Origin: Scilla litardierei
Taxonomy: Eukaryota > Streptophyta > Magnoliopsida > Asparagales > Asparagaceae
NCBI GenBank assembly: GCA_030789695.1
Contig: CM061142.1
Span: forward strand, 277,567,043 to 277,631,042
DNA: 64,000 bases
Direction of reading: 5' to 3'
Shown here: positions 1 through 12,426 of the stretch, piece after piece
Position numbering within the stretch: position 1 is the stretch's first letter
Layout: each line of letters begins with the position of its first letter
Notes under the pieces: model-generated
Told to the model about the DNA's origin: nothing
The model's input: the letters and a program-made list of their open reading frames with translations, nothing else
The model's database searches: none
Translations under genes and position numbers: made by a program

Positions 1-69
1 TAACCATCAACCATATAATGAAAATTACTCCATTAATTCGGTCTGCTGCATTTTCCATGTTATGAAGAT

Positions 70-931
70 GAGAGGTCCCAGCTGATGTCTTAGAAGAGAT
101 TAGAGAAACGCTTTGGACAATCACCAATTTTCATTGCATCCACATTCATGGAGCATGGGGGCATACCACCATCCACCAACCCCGCTTTGCTTCTGAAAGA
201 AGCTATCCATGTTATATGCTGTGGGTATGAGGATAAATCAGAATGGGGGAAAAGAGGTCAGCTAATATATATAGCTCTCAATATCCAACTTTGGCAAGAA
301 TTAATTTATATGAAATCGTATCTGACCTTGTGCCTTGCTACCAGATTGGCTGGATATATGGATCTATTACTGAGGATATTTTGACTGGATTTAAAATGCA
401 TGCTCGGGGATGGATATCAATTTATTGCATGCCTCCGCACCCTGCATTCAAGGGTTCAGCTCCAAACAATCTGTCACATCGTCTAAATCAAGTGCTACGG
501 TGGGCCTTGGGATCAATAGAAATTCTGCTGAGTAGGCATTGCCCTATTTGGTAGGTTACAGTGGAAGGCTGAAGCTTCTTGAGAGGCTAGCATATATCGA
601 TACCATCGTTTATCCTCTTACATCCATCCCACTGATTGATTACTGTGTCCTTTCAGCCATTTGTCTTCTCACCAGAAAGTTTATTATACCAGAGGTAATA
701 ACAATTTATGCTAAAAACTTGCACCTCTGATTACAAATTCTTAAATTTCCGGTACGTATATGAAGATCACAAAACTTATAAACATCCGTTCTATCTGACT
801 CTTTTCCGTGGAAAAAATGTGCAGATAAGCATCATGCTCTTCATCTCCATCGTTGCAACCCGAATTTTGGAGCTCTGGTGGAGCAGCGTTGGAATCGAAG
901 ACTGGTGGAGGAACGAGCAGTTCTGGGTGAT
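70..931 (+). pseudogene. Cellulose synthase (CesA) gene fragment with introns
   Basis: Three exon pieces match the C-terminal catalytic and membrane part of plant CesA. Exon 1 (about 70-256) includes EKRFGQSP and [12 protein letters not shown]. Exon 2 (345-694) includes [18 protein letters not shown], then [11 protein letters not shown] and [13 protein letters not shown]; the QVLRW motif of the GT2 catalytic core is present. Exon 3 (825-931) includes [14 protein letters not shown]. Introns 257-344 and 695-824 have GT and AG ends, so this is a DNA-level copy, not a retrocopy. It is broken: an in-frame stop near residue 8 of exon 1, a one-base deletion near 553 just after CPIW, and loss of everything after WRNEQFWVI. 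The N-terminal zinc finger and the D,D,D part lie outside or are missing. It cannot make an enzyme. Confidence 0.85.
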
Positions 932-984
932 CTGGGTGATTCGTGCCGTGCCCCGGAGACTTCTAATTTTCCTGGCCGGGTGTG

Positions 985-1457
985 TGAGCTCTTGGGGGAT
1001 CATCACAATTGGTTGCTATGACATCACAGATGATACACTCATTGAGGCAGAGATGGAAGCTGCTCTTAGGGAGTATGATGGTTGCCCGTATGAAGGTCCT
1101 GTATGAAGGTTGCCCTTGACTTTGTTTCCCCGGAAAATATTTGGGCGTGTCTGCGGTTGGTGAAGGAATTCCGTGTACTTCCTGAGGATCACCGGGCCAA
1201 AGAAGACAAACTAGAGGTTGTAATACTTCACATATTCTCTTGTTTTCCAACTCTTTTTATGTTTGAATTTTTACGATATATTTGCATGCTTCCATCTGAA
1301 ATAATTTGCCCATATTTTTACTGCACGCTGAGTTCCATATTGGCTGGTCATTTTGAATTTTTCTCAATGTATTGAACTGAATCAGGTGAAGAAAATGGCA
1401 CTTTATGCGCTTATCAATGTTGTCGTGGAAGTTAAAGACTACCTGTCTAAACAAAAG
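985..1457 (+). pseudogene. Unidentified exon-like fragments
   Basis: Directly after the CesA piece come short open stretches with protein-like composition. One around 1014-1106 reads [16 protein letters not shown] second (about 1150-1216) reads [16 protein letters not shown] and is followed by GT. A third (1388-1457) reads KKMALYALINVVVEVKDYL and is followed by GTAAGT. The second and third join in the style of an exon pair with an AG acceptor near 1386. I do not recognise the family. They sit between CesA and JmjC fragments and probably belong to the same mosaic of captured pieces. Confidence 0.3.
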
Positions 1458-1612
1458 TAAGTTTCTATGCGTTAGACCTCATCAATGTTGTCGAGGAAGT
1501 TGTCGAGGGTGTATGTATTTTTTTTATTCTGAGAAACATTCCTATTGTTTGTTAGTTTTTCAAAAAACTGATTTCATATTTGTGAAACATTTTTTGTTCC
1601 TTCTGGTAATAG

Positions 1613-2416
<804 letters not shown>

Positions 2417-3111
2417 GAATAGCTGGAAACCATGTTTGCAGCGTGCTGGTGGAGGTTGGCGGATGTTACCGGCCTCTTGGGTGAAGGCAAGAGAGCCCAA
2501 GACTTCATCTGCCCCCTGGCTCCCAGGATCAGGAGGCTCGAGTGGAGGGCTGAGAGCAGGAGGACGAAGCAAGCAGAGATGATGACATTCAGTTAGATTT
2601 TTGATAGGAAAGCACAGCTTTGAGCATGAAATGGAACGGCCATGGTTTTTTTTTCATAAAGGTATATTTTTCCACCTAAAGGAGACAGTCATGTTCATGC
2701 CTTACTGAATTCTGTACAACAAGTTGCAACTCCTTTGTATCTATGATGGACTTGTATATCATGTATTCTTAAAGATTGACGTGATATAAACTGGATATTC
2801 AATTTGTTTATAACAATGCTCATTTAATACTTGTTAAACAAAATGAAGCATGATTGGAATGATTTTGAGCTAGGGTGTCAAAATTCTACATGTTTTCTGC
2901 TGATAACCATGGGGAATAGCCGGAAATTTTGCATATCATGTTTTGGTTCCTTGGTGTTATTGCTATATGATAATCTGCTATGGTTGTGATTGGTCAAATG
3001 TGAGATAGCTAAAATATAATGATGAAATCGACGCATGCTCACACAATATATGAACTCCAGAGTTGGCCAGCAGAGGATTTGTTTGACTTTCTAATTTTTT
3101 TAAAAAAAAAC
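2417..3111 (+). other. No recognisable gene; one short exon-like stretch
   Basis: 2455-2582 is more GC-rich than its surroundings and stays open for about 40 codons (GEGKRAQDFICPLAPR in one frame), but I cannot place it in a family. The rest is AT-rich and has stops in all frames. Confidence 0.3.
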
Positions 3112-3457
3112 TAAACATTAGCCACGGCCAGTCCGTGGCTAATGTGTATTAGCCACTGCCAGTCCATGGCTAATGCGTATTTGCCACAGACTGGCCGTGG
3201 CTACTGTTTAATTTTTGTTTAAAAAAAATAGAAAAATCAAAAAATAGTAAACCACTTAGATATCGCTTAAAAAGCGCTATCCAAGCTAACATAGCGGTAG
3301 CTTGGATAGCGCTTTTATAAGCGCTATCTTAGTAAACCACTACGATAGCGCTTATAAAAGCGCTATCCAAGCTACCATAGCGGTAGCTTGGATAGCGCTT
3401 AAAAGCGTTATCCAAGTGTAAAAAAAAGCGCTATGCAAGCGTTTTTTTGTAGTAGTG
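3112..3457. mobile_element. CACTA (En/Spm-type) transposon right terminus with subterminal repeats
   Basis: The segment ends GTTTTTTTGTAGTAGTG (3441-3457), whose complement starts CACTAC, as is usual for CACTA ends. Inside lie subterminal inverted repeats of two kinds: ATTAGCCACGGCCAGTC-type units (3118-3210) and GATAGCGCTT/AAGCGCTATC units (about 3260-3435). The LINE reading frame begins at the very next base, so the element interrupts or abuts a LINE. I did not find the matching CACTAC left end in 1-3111, so the element is truncated or its other end lies outside the window. Confidence 0.75.
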
Positions 3458-4441
3458 CTTGCATCTGGGATTAAGCTGACATGGAGATTTCTAAAGTCTA
3501 GGGGCCTTTGGGCGGAGTATATGCGAGACAAATATAAGGATGCTGCTACTTTCTATGAGGCAAAAGGGGAAGTCTCCCACTCGGGAACGTGGAAGTTCCT
3601 TCTCAACTGCAGAACTTTTTCACAGAAGATCATTATGAGGAAGGTTCGAGATGGGAACGACACTCTATTCTGGCATGACAACTGGCTCCCTTGCGGTCCT
3701 CTCAAAAACATTTATAGGATTCCAAATGGGGCTAGTAGGAGGCGAGTTAGTGACTATTGGGAAGGTTCTTCTTGGATTGATGATGAGGAAATTGATATTC
3801 TCAAACCATTGCTTCAACAAGTTACCTTGTCTATAGGTGCCGATACCTGGGAATGGAAGCAGGGTTCAGACTTTAAACTAAAAGATGCGTGGGACATTGT
3901 GCGAGACAAAGGTACCCCATTCCTTTTCTCTAATATTATTTGGTTCAATAAATGCATCCCCAAAATGTCCATCACGCTTCTCCGCGCATGCAAGGACAAG
4001 CTTCTTACTAAGGTACGCATGGAAAAATGGTGTACTCTAGGCTCTAATTTCTGTGAGCTATGTACGTCTGACTGTCCAGAAACTGTGAACCACCTTTACT
4101 TTGATTGCTCCTACTCCAATTATATCATGCGCCGAGCCTTACTCAAACTAGGGGTGAAGGGACCAACTGTGCTTTCACTTCCGTTGCTAGGTTCCTTCTT
4201 CTTGGCGAAATTTGAGAAGAGAGGCGTGCTAGGATTGCTTGCGAAAACTGTGCTTGGCACCGTGGTCTGGCACTTGTGGCGTGAGCACAACAGAAGGGTG
4301 TTCGAAAACATTAGGAGGCCCAAGACGGCTCTGTTTGATGAAATTTCTGCTGATGTTCGTATTGCCCTACGCAATGTCCAGGAAGCTGAGTTCGAGGCAA
4401 CCACAGCTTTGGAAAATTGGGATATTAATGTTGCAGGTTGA
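3458..4441 (+). pseudogene. LINE ORF2 C-terminal part (zf-RVT domain)
   Basis: The frame is open for about 327 codons. Early residues read IKLTWRFLKSRGLWAEYM and TLFWHDNWLPCGPLKNIY, the RT connection region of plant LINEs. The zinc-binding zf-RVT domain follows, with CELCTSDCPETVNHLYFDC (a CxxC ... HxxxxC layout), and then VVWHLWREHNRRVFE near the C-terminus. The endonuclease and polymerase domains are absent and there is no native start codon, so it is a 5'-truncated remnant. The frame itself is intact, which suggests a fairly recent copy. Confidence 0.85.
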
Positions 4442-4983
4442 TATGGCTTTCTTCTGGTGATTCATGCCTGGATTGAATTGAACCGTCCTGTACAAGCTCT
4501 GTAAAAAGCATTCCTAATTGCATGTGCAGATGTTGCTCCATGTGCAGTAGTTTAATTGTTGGGCGCGGGCTTAATGATACTTGCTGTTTCCTTGTTGTGG
4601 TGTTATCTGGGTTGAGCTTTTCGGCCCGTGTGCTAACGGCCTGGAGCTATTCCCCCATGTGCAGCTATCTTGATGCCATCGGCCATGATGCTTGCGGCCA
4701 GTCTATTTGCCTGTGCGGAGTTTTTTAAATTGCTGTACAGCTGCCAGTTTAATGCATTTAACTGAAGCTTCCTTGGGTGTAGCTGTGGTTCGGCTGTATC
4801 TGACTTGCGACTTTGAGTTGTGGTGTAATTCTATTGTAGATATGTTTGGTGGTTTTGTTTATGTTTACTAGTCTCTAAGTTCTAGGGTGACGACGCCTGT
4901 GTCCTATCCCCTAGCCATTTAGCCTTGTATTCATTCACTAACCACGTTGTAACATCTTGTGATATCTAATATAGATACTAACT

Positions 4984-4990
<7 letters not shown>

Positions 4991-5016
<26 letters not shown>
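4991..5016. repeat. (CA)n microsatellite at LINE 3' end
   Basis: Thirteen CA units at the LINE 3' boundary, probably its tail or formed from it. Confidence 0.9.
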
Positions 5017-5018
<2 letters not shown>

Positions 5019-5128
5019 ATGGTAAACTTAATAGTACGATTAGTAATATTATGGTAAATGAATTATATATATTATGGTAAACATAATAGTACGATTAGTA
5101 ATATTATGGTAAATGAATTATATATATT
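5019..5128. repeat. Two tandem copies of a ~55-bp AT-rich unit
   Basis: GGTAAACTTAATAGTACGAT starts at 5021 and recurs, with one change, at 5076. Both are followed by the same TAGTAATATTATGGTAAATG. The same motif reappears inside R1 near 6290 and 49947. Confidence 0.85.
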
Positions 5129-5295
5129 ATAACCCCGCATGGTATAATGTTAGGTTGATATAACAATTAGTAATATATTAGATGTTAGTTTTACATAACC
5201 GTTAGTATTATATTAGATGCTAGCTTATTAACATAATCAGTCTCATAAATTATCGGTTATATATATATATACACACACACAGATATATATATATA

Positions 5296-6169
5296 CTAGT
5301 CATAACCCGTGCCCGCGGGCACGGTTCATTTAAAATTTCCCCGTGAAATCTTTGTTCCCCGAAAAATTATTTACACAACCAAAATTTAACAGAACAATAT
5401 ATTGGCGTAAAAATATTTAGCGGCACGGGCACTTTCGGCGCTGGCGTCTTCGGCGTGAAACAACAAATTCTGCGTCGAACAACAAATTTGGCGCCCGCGC
5501 CTTTGGCGCAGAACAACAAATCTTTGTAAAAAAAATTAGCGCGGCACGGGCACCTTCGACGCAGGCGCCTTCGGCGCGAGCGCATGTTTTTTCCCCCGCG
5601 AAATCTTTGTTCCCCGAAAATTATTTCCGCAGCCAAAATTTAACAGAACAATAAATTAGCGTAAAAATATTTAGTGTCACAGGCACCTTCGGTGCAGAAC
5701 AACAAATTCGGTGCAGGCGCTTTAGACGCAGAACAACAAATTCGACATTGAACAACAAATTTGGCGCCCGCGAATTCGGTGCAAATTAGCGTTAAAAAAT
5801 TTAGCGCGGGTGCCGGAACAACAAACATCAGTGTATTTTTACACTAATTTGTTGTACTGCTAAATTGTTTTACGCTAAATTTTTTATTTTGTTTAATTTA
5901 ATGGATTATGATTCTCCACAATCTTTCCCAAGGCACTTTTTATTTCAAAGTTTAGGTTTCCAAGGCACTTTTCCCCCCAAATTTAATTTCCACACTCTTT
6001 CCCTAGACACTTCTAATTTCAAAGTTTATGTTTCCAATGCATTTTCCCTCAAAAAATTTCACAAAAATCCAATCTCAACCATTGATTTACCAAGATCAAA
6101 TCTCAGCCACTCTTTATCTTGTCCTAGTCAGCCATATAATTCAAAAAACTCTGTCAATTGTATAATAGA
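5296..6169 (-). mobile_element. Non-autonomous Helitron A
   Basis: On the minus strand it starts TCTATTATACAATTGACAG (6169 downward). It ends with the hairpin CCGTGCCCGCGGGCACGG (5307-5324), then GTTATGA and CTAG at 5296, flanked by A and T as Helitron insertion requires. The inner part near the 3' end holds short GGCGCCTTCGGCGC-type hairpins alternating with GAACAACAAATT. No Rep/helicase coding sequence is present. Confidence 0.85.
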
Positions 6170-6178
6170 TAGATAGAT

Positions 6179-6255
<77 letters not shown>
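6170..6255. repeat. (TAGA)n/(TA)n microsatellite
   Basis: A short TAGA run grades into an uninterrupted TA run of about 75 bases, directly beside the Helitron A 5' end. This was probably the original TA-rich target inside R1. Confidence 0.95.
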
Positions 6256-6257
<2 letters not shown>

Positions 6258-7659
6258 ATGTTAGTAGCATAACAATGAACTGTATATTATGGTAAACTTA
6301 ATAGTACGATTAATTCATTGAGAACCCTTAATTGATATGAAAACCCAATTTCACAGATAAAACATGCCATACGCCTCAATCATCTGCGCACCCAACACCA
6401 TTCCCATGCAAGTATTTTTATCGTAAATGAATTATAAATCTGATTTGTGCAGCCCTAATGCTAAGTTCTCTTTTTAATACGCTTGTCAAACTTAGAATAC
6501 TGAACTGCGTGTAATTAATATATTTGTTGTTTTAGGATTTAAATGGACGCATAAATACTGTCATCATTTGTTAGAACAATTGGCTATCTGCATGGTAACA
6601 TACCAAACTCAACTGGACAGAGGGTAGGACACAACCCTCAAAATACATATGCAACACCATCGAATACAGATGAGATTAAACTAGTCGAACGACTAGACAG
6701 ACACGTGGGTGTGGTTGGTTCATGTAGTAGAGCCTGTAAGTGTGTCGGGTACATCTTACGGCTAATTCCATACCACACTAATGGAAGCAAGCATCTTGGA
6801 CATTTTCCAGGTTAAGGATGGCCAGAAGCGTCACGGTAAACCCCCGATGATAGGGTGTACCGAGAACACTATACCTACTCAGACATGAACTTACACGATC
6901 ACAAATAACTGAGAATATACTATGTGGAAATGTGTTAACTTCTTTAAAAAGCAACTTATCCGTCCAATTAATTCAGCATGCTCAACTTACTTTACGCACT
7001 TGTTTATTATATCTGCGTCTGACATTCTTTTCTGTTGCTATAAGTTATTGTTTCAATTACTATAAAAATATTGCCGAACCTTTTTGCTGACATATATTTC
7101 AATGGACTATGAAATATATGTTAGGTTCAGAGACAGAGTACGTGGAGGACCCCGCAGATCAGAGCTACGAGGACGTCAAGACCCTCCCTACTAAAGACTA
7201 GACTATTTCTGCAACTTTCCTTTATTTAGCTTTATTATTGTTGAAGGGTGACACTCTTTGTAATAAAATGTACAGCCATGCTAGGCCTAACTCGTTTGTG
7301 TTCTCATTTTTGAACTCTCGGCAAAGTTGTAATAAATGTCTGTGCTGTTTCTGATTATTGCAGTTACAAGATTCTGGTTGTTACTTCCACAAAACGCTTA
7401 TTGTGCTTAAGTCAAAGAAGAAAGGAAAAAAAGTACCTCTTCTTTGCTGTAAGCACATGCGGACCCGCTCATGTTCTCGCTCCCAAGTACAATGGTAAGC
7501 GGGGCGTGACATGTTTTAGTGGTGGCCCAAGCAGGTCCTCTTATAACCTGCGAGATACTTAAGCAATAGTGCTAATATTGTTCCTACCCAGAACGTTTAG
7601 ACAAATTAGTACACAAAATATTTACTTTATTTGTTTGCATCATGGCAGGGGGACACAAC

Positions 7660-9270
7660 TGACGTGCGTTTATATTTCATACATTTACGCACGTTTTCTT
7701 CCGTGTTTCTCCGTATTTTACCGCCGTCTTTTATTTGTTTTCTCGTGTTTTCTTGTGTTTTCTTGTTTTCTTTCTCTTTTCCAAGTTTTCCGTGTTTTGC
7801 AGGAGTTTGCTGGCATTTGGGGCATAAAACGATGATATCATGTGTCCCCGGAGCAACGGGAGGAGTCATGCGTGATCCAGGGGGTCAAACGACGAAGATT
7901 GCATCTTTCAGCCCCTCACCCGGTCGGTTGGTCATCTCCAACCGATCGGGTGATGCACGCGTGCACCACCCGGACGCAGCTTGGAGCTCACGAGAAGTCA
8001 CCCGGTCGGTTCAGTGACCGGGTCAAAAGCTCAAAGTCTCTGGAATTCGGAGCTGATTGCCAACCGATCGGGTGACCTTCACCCGATCGGTTCACCTGTA
8101 GCTGAATTTCAACAACCAAGACTCGAAGTTCCAACCGGTCTCCTCACCCGGTCCGTACCAAGATCCAACCGGTCGACACCAAGATCCAACCGACCGCACC
8201 AAGTTCCAACCGACCGGTTCATACTGACCGGGTGAAACCCCCGCTTTGCGCTGTGATTTTATGAAGCGGCTCACCCGACCGGTTGACTTGTCAACCGGTC
8301 GGGTGATGTCGTTATCTATAAATAGAACCCTAGGTTTCCCAGATTCGGGAGTTGGTTATTTTTTACTGTTTTCTTCATTTTGTGACGGCTGTAATTTCCC
8401 AGGTTTTGTAAGTTTTCGAATCTTTGTAAAACTTTAGTATTATCTTAATTACTTTACTACCTTTGCATTCATATTGCCTGATTATGATTTTGACGGTCCA
8501 TTTTCATTTAGATCGCTTTTTAATGAATATTTGTGAGTAGTTCCCTAATCCGGGATTTTGGCGGTAACCCCTTCGGGGGCTCTTCCCGATGCGTCCATAG
8601 GGTTAGGAAATCGATAGGGATTAGGAATCTAACGGTTACGCGGGGTGTTTTATTGTCATCGGCGGGAAAAAGACCGCCTTTGACCTCTGGGCCAAGGGGG
8701 AATAAACTTGGCGGTTGACTCCCTAGCCATAGCTCACGCCCTTAGCGTAGACGCCGAATCCTAGCGCGCGGAAGCGGCAGGATGAGACGTTGGGAGTTAT
8801 CGTTGCGAGCTTAGTGCTCCCGGAGTCGATCAGTGTTAATGGACACAGGAGTGCCCACTGATCGAACCCGGGAAGTCCGGCGTATCATCCTGGGCACCGA
8901 CCGGAATATCGGGCCCATGGGATGCCGGTACCACTTTTAGAGGCAACGTCTCACCATTAGACCCTAATTCCAATCGCCATCCTACCCGTAGGCCGTATCG
9001 GCGAGAGTTGCTCGTTAGGGCGGAAACCAAAGTCCCGGGTTTTACTTTCATATTGTCTATACCTTGCATTCTTTTATCGTGACAACCCACTTTTGATCCG
9101 GGCTAGCTCTCCCATGGGGTGATTTTGGTCCTCTTTGACACAAGCACATCCTAGCCTCCCTGTGTTCAAACCCCAAGCCACACTACAACACCGTGCGCTT
9201 GCGGTTACAAATTTCTAAACCTCCACCGGTTCCCCCGGCCATTTGCGGCTCGCAAACCGGGGGCACGTTA
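7660..9270 (+). repeat. Athila-1 5' LTR
   Basis: This 1611-base LTR starts TGACGTGCG. It contains the palindrome array and TATA box in U3, then an R/U5 part with TAACCCCTTCGGGGGCTC (a stem with a TTCG-type loop, near 8566-8584). It ends GGGGGCACGTTA, where the last bases differ from the CACGTCA of the 3' LTR. Confidence 0.92.
7911..8324 (+). promoter_or_regulatory. U3 palindrome array plus TATA box of the Athila-1 5' LTR
   Basis: There are about a dozen copies of CACCCGATCGGTT/AACCGATCGGGTG and the CCGGTCGG variant. Several are paired as hairpins: 8063-8093 (14-nt arms, 3-nt loop) and 8272-8307 (16-nt perfect arms around CTTG). The array stops about 10 bases before TATAAATA (8317-8324), which fits an upstream activating region. 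The 3' LTR repeats it at 17057-17488. Confidence 0.75.
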
Positions 9271-9276
9271 AGTTTA

Positions 9277-9294
9277 TGGCGCCGCTGCCAGGGA
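9277..9294 (+). promoter_or_regulatory. Primer binding site, tRNA-Asp type
   Basis: TGGCGCCGCTGCCAGGGA lies six bases after the LTR. It matches the Athila/Tat primer site TGGCGCCGTTGCCGGGGA, complementary to the tRNA-Asp 3' end, at 16 of 18 positions. Confidence 0.9.
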
Positions 9295-9498
9295 GGCAAC
9301 GTGCTTGTTATTTTTGGATCTCATGAACCCTAGTGTCTAGCTCTTATCCCTACCTCGCGATAATTTTCGCATTCTTCTTTTTCCTTTTTATCTTCTTATT
9401 TTTGTTTTTTATTTTTTTTATTATTTTATTTTTATTTTTATTTCTTATCTTATCTGTTTCTTTCCCACTTGTCGCTTAACGGGTGTTTGTTGTTTTTA

Positions 9499-12234
9499 AT
9501 GCGCAGGAGTTCAAGAAGTCTCGACGATTTGATTCCCGGTGATCCAGAGATAAACGCCACCCTAAGGCGTTTGGCCGCCGAGAAGCGAAGGAGAGAGGAT
9601 CCTGAAACCATGGGGGAGAACACTCCGCCTCACAAGTCCCTGTTGGAGTACTCGATGCCTTCCATCGAGTCCACCTCCGCCATCCGTCCTCCAGCTATTA
9701 CGGCCCAAAGCTTTGAGCTTAAGTCGTCTTTGGTGACGTGGATCCAGCAGGATCAGTTTTCAGGTGCACCCATGGAGAGCCCGATCGATCATCTAGACTC
9801 CTTTTTGGAGAAATGTGACACCTTTCGGATTAACGGTGTCACAACTGAGGCGATCTGACTAAAGATGTTCCCCTTCTCCTTGAGAGATAAAGCCAAGATG
9901 TGGCTTAGGGGGAAGGACCCGAATACATTCAACACCTGGGAGAAGCTCTCAAATGCTTTCCTGACGAAGTTCTTTCCCCTGGGGAAGACCATGAAGCTGA
10001 GGAGTGAGATCTCCTCCTTCTCCCAGGCTAGCCACGAGTCCTTGCATGAGGCTTGTACAAGATACAAGGAGATGCAGAGAAGATGTCCCCACCATGAGCT
10101 TCCCAAGTGTCAGATCATAAATCTATTTTATAATGGGTTGAGGGACGATTTAAAATCTTCCATGGACGCGGCGGCTGGAGTGTCCTTCATGTCAAGAAGC
10201 GAAGAAGATGCCGGGCAAATTTTGGAAAATATGGCATCCAACAATGAACGATGGTGTGACGAGAGAGCCACACCAAGGTCTGGGGGCATCCATAGAGTGG
10301 AAGACTTCAATAAATTGTCGAGCAAGTTTGACTTGCTGTCAACCCAGATCTCCGCATTGATGGTAGGCACCGGTAGCGCCGGTACACAACAGATTGCTGC
10401 GGTAGAATCCGAAGTTTTTGGAGAGTTCGACGGTGGTGACATCTCACCACCGTTGGATCAGGCGAGCGCATTGTTTTACAATCCCACAGGGGATGCGCCA
10501 TTTCCACCACGAACCAACTCAAATCCGGCCTACTCTCCAAACAACCGGAATCATTCGAACCTTAGTTACCGGGCGCCTTACCAACAGCCGACTCAGCAAC
10601 AACAGCAGATATATCAGCCGGCTAGGCCCCAGTAGCAGTTTCAGCAGCAGCAATATCAGTAACAACAACCACCACAGCAGTATCAACAGTACGCTCCTAG
10701 GAATCAGCAGCCCACCCAGCAGCAATACAGCCAGCAGAGGGCCATTTCTCCGGTTGAGTCCCTCTTGACTCAATAAATCGTCAATCAGGAGAAAATAAAT
10801 CTGAAGCTGGAGATGGGACAAAGAGTCCTCACTGATCAGGTAACCCAGCTGGGGTTGCAAGTGGCTAACCTTCAGAGACCTCAGAATCTTTTATCGTCAC
10901 AGCCTGAGGTGAACCCGAGGGGGGTAAATCGGACCTTGGCGCTCACACATGAGCATGAGAACGTGTCCGCCATCGTCTTGAGGAGTGGAACTCAAATACC
11001 TACGAGAGAGCCCCCCAAAGGACTGGAAGCACCATTGATCGTGGAACGACCAACTGAGAAATTAAATGACGACGATGCTTCGTCACCCAAGACAACTACT
11101 CCGGAGGGAGTTGATGAAGAAGAGAAGAAGAAGAAAGAAGAAGGGAATTTGAGGGTATTAAAGCCCGTTGTGCCCTTTCTGCAACGTTTGGCCCAAGCAA
11201 AAATCGACGGGAAGTATGGCAAATTTTTTGCCATGGTCAAAGATTTGAGCCTTCAAATCCCCTTCCTAGAAGCTATTGAAACGATCCCCTCCTATGCAAA
11301 ATTCTTGAAAGACTTGGTGACACGGGGATCTAGAAGAGAGAAGTTCATGCTAACGGCGGAGTGTAGCGCCCTCATTCAGCGCGCAAATCCGCCCAAGCTC
11401 AAGGACCTAGGAAGTTTCTCCATCCCATGCTCTATTGGGGAAGTGCAAATTCAGAGGGCGCTCGTTGATCTTGGTGCGATCGTCAGCTTAATGCCCCTAT
11501 CGTTGTACAAGAGAATAGGGATGGGAGATTTAGAGCCCACCGGCATGACATTACAACTTGCTGACCGTTCGGTCAAGTATCCGGTGGGAGTAGTGGACGA
11601 CCTCCCCGTCGATGTGAAAGGAGTGCATGTACCGGTCGATTTTGTGGTGATGGACATGCCGGAAGACAAGCATACCCCAATTATTCTTGGACGACCCTTT
11701 ATGGCAACCGTCGGAGTTTTAATAGACGTAAAGAATGGGAAGCTTTCCCTCAATGTGGGCCAAGAAAGAGTCGAATTTGACTTAGGCTTGTCGATGAAGC
11801 ATCCTAATCCCCCGGACGATCCTATTGTCAATATGCTGGAGAATGAAGAAGATAGAGCTGTTGAAACGAGTGCCTGGGAAGTGCTCTCGAGGAATCCCCC
11901 CGATAGCTTGGGGAACCTCGGAGAGAAAGTTGACTCCCCTAAGAATGAAATTGCTAAGGAGGCAGTCGTGCGACATGTGATCCCTCCCGGATTTCCTAAG
12001 TCTCCTCCTACGAGGAGAAAAGGGAAAGAACCAATGGACCTCACCGGTGACGAGGTCCGGATCCTGAAAAAGATGGCGGTAGATGCCAATTTGCGGGAGA
12101 AGCCCCCGGATCCTGTAGACAAAGGGATGGTAGTCAAGCAAATCTTTTTACAGTCGTCGACTACACCAATAGCCACAACCTCTGGAGCTGAAGAGATGCC
12201 GAATTTCGGGCATCACCCGTATCGCCCACCATGA
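9499..12234 (+). pseudogene. Athila gag-protease polyprotein with four nonsense codons
   Basis: One reading frame of 911 triplets runs from ATG 9499 to 12234 with no frameshift. The capsid-type gag domain spans about residues 80-260 (FPFSLRDKAKMWLRG, FFPLGKTMKLRSEI, CQIINLFYNGL). A Gln/Pro-rich linker follows. The retropepsin lies around residues 640-760, with active site VDLGAIVSLMPLSLY and flap-side IILGRPFMATVGV. The frame is broken only by stops at 9856 (TGA), 10633 (TAG), 10660 (TAA) and 10774 (TAA). Each is one C-to-T step from Arg or Gln codons in keeping with the context. No RT follows. The product would coat particles and process itself if read through; as it stands it is inactive or truncated. 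An acidic/Lys-rich patch near residues 530-550 precedes the protease. Confidence 0.88.
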
Positions 12235-12426
12235 ACATCATCAACGGGCGTCGAGCTAAACGACGTTAAACAAAAGTGCTTCATGGGAGGCAACCCATGT
12301 TCTAAACTTTTGCTTCGCTTTTTAGGACTTTTTCTTAACTTTATTTTCTCTATTTTTATAAATAAATCCAGCCGAAACAACTTCCGTGAAGGAACTTAGG
12401 CGATTTTTTGGGTTTTTGCAGAAAAC

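Larger units (their letters stand above)
3458..5018 (+). mobile_element. LINE retrotransposon, 3' fragment
   Basis: This is the 3' part of a plant L1-type element: the end of ORF2, a 3' untranslated region of about 550 bases (4442-4990) and a terminal (CA)n run (4991-5016). It is related to, but clearly diverged from, the minus-strand LINE at 36971-43116. The 5' part is missing and the CACTA terminus begins exactly at the break. Confidence 0.8.
5129..7511 (+). repeat. Dispersed repeat R1, copy 1 (interrupted by Helitron A)
   Basis: R1 sequence flanks Helitron A on both sides: 5129-5295 (ATAACCCCGCATG to ATTATCGG) and 6256-7511 (AGATGTTAGTAGCATAAC to GGGGCGTGACA). A second copy occupies 43193-51160. 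Segments such as CCCCGATGATAGGGTGTA (6841-6870) and the run ending in GTGACA resemble a plant LTR, and a gypsy leader and gag follow directly. R1 could therefore be an LTR of that element, but no classical primer site follows and R1 does not match the LTR at 19829. In copy 2 a short frame runs through the same region (50763-51005, LYLALLLLKGDALCN); in copy 1 it is broken by a stop near 7201. Confidence 0.6.

Noticed and set aside
9277..9294. Possible tRNA-Asp gene remnants at the two primer sites (also 61847)
   Set aside because: Only 18 bases complementary to the tRNA 3' end, right after an LTR: a primer site, not a gene.
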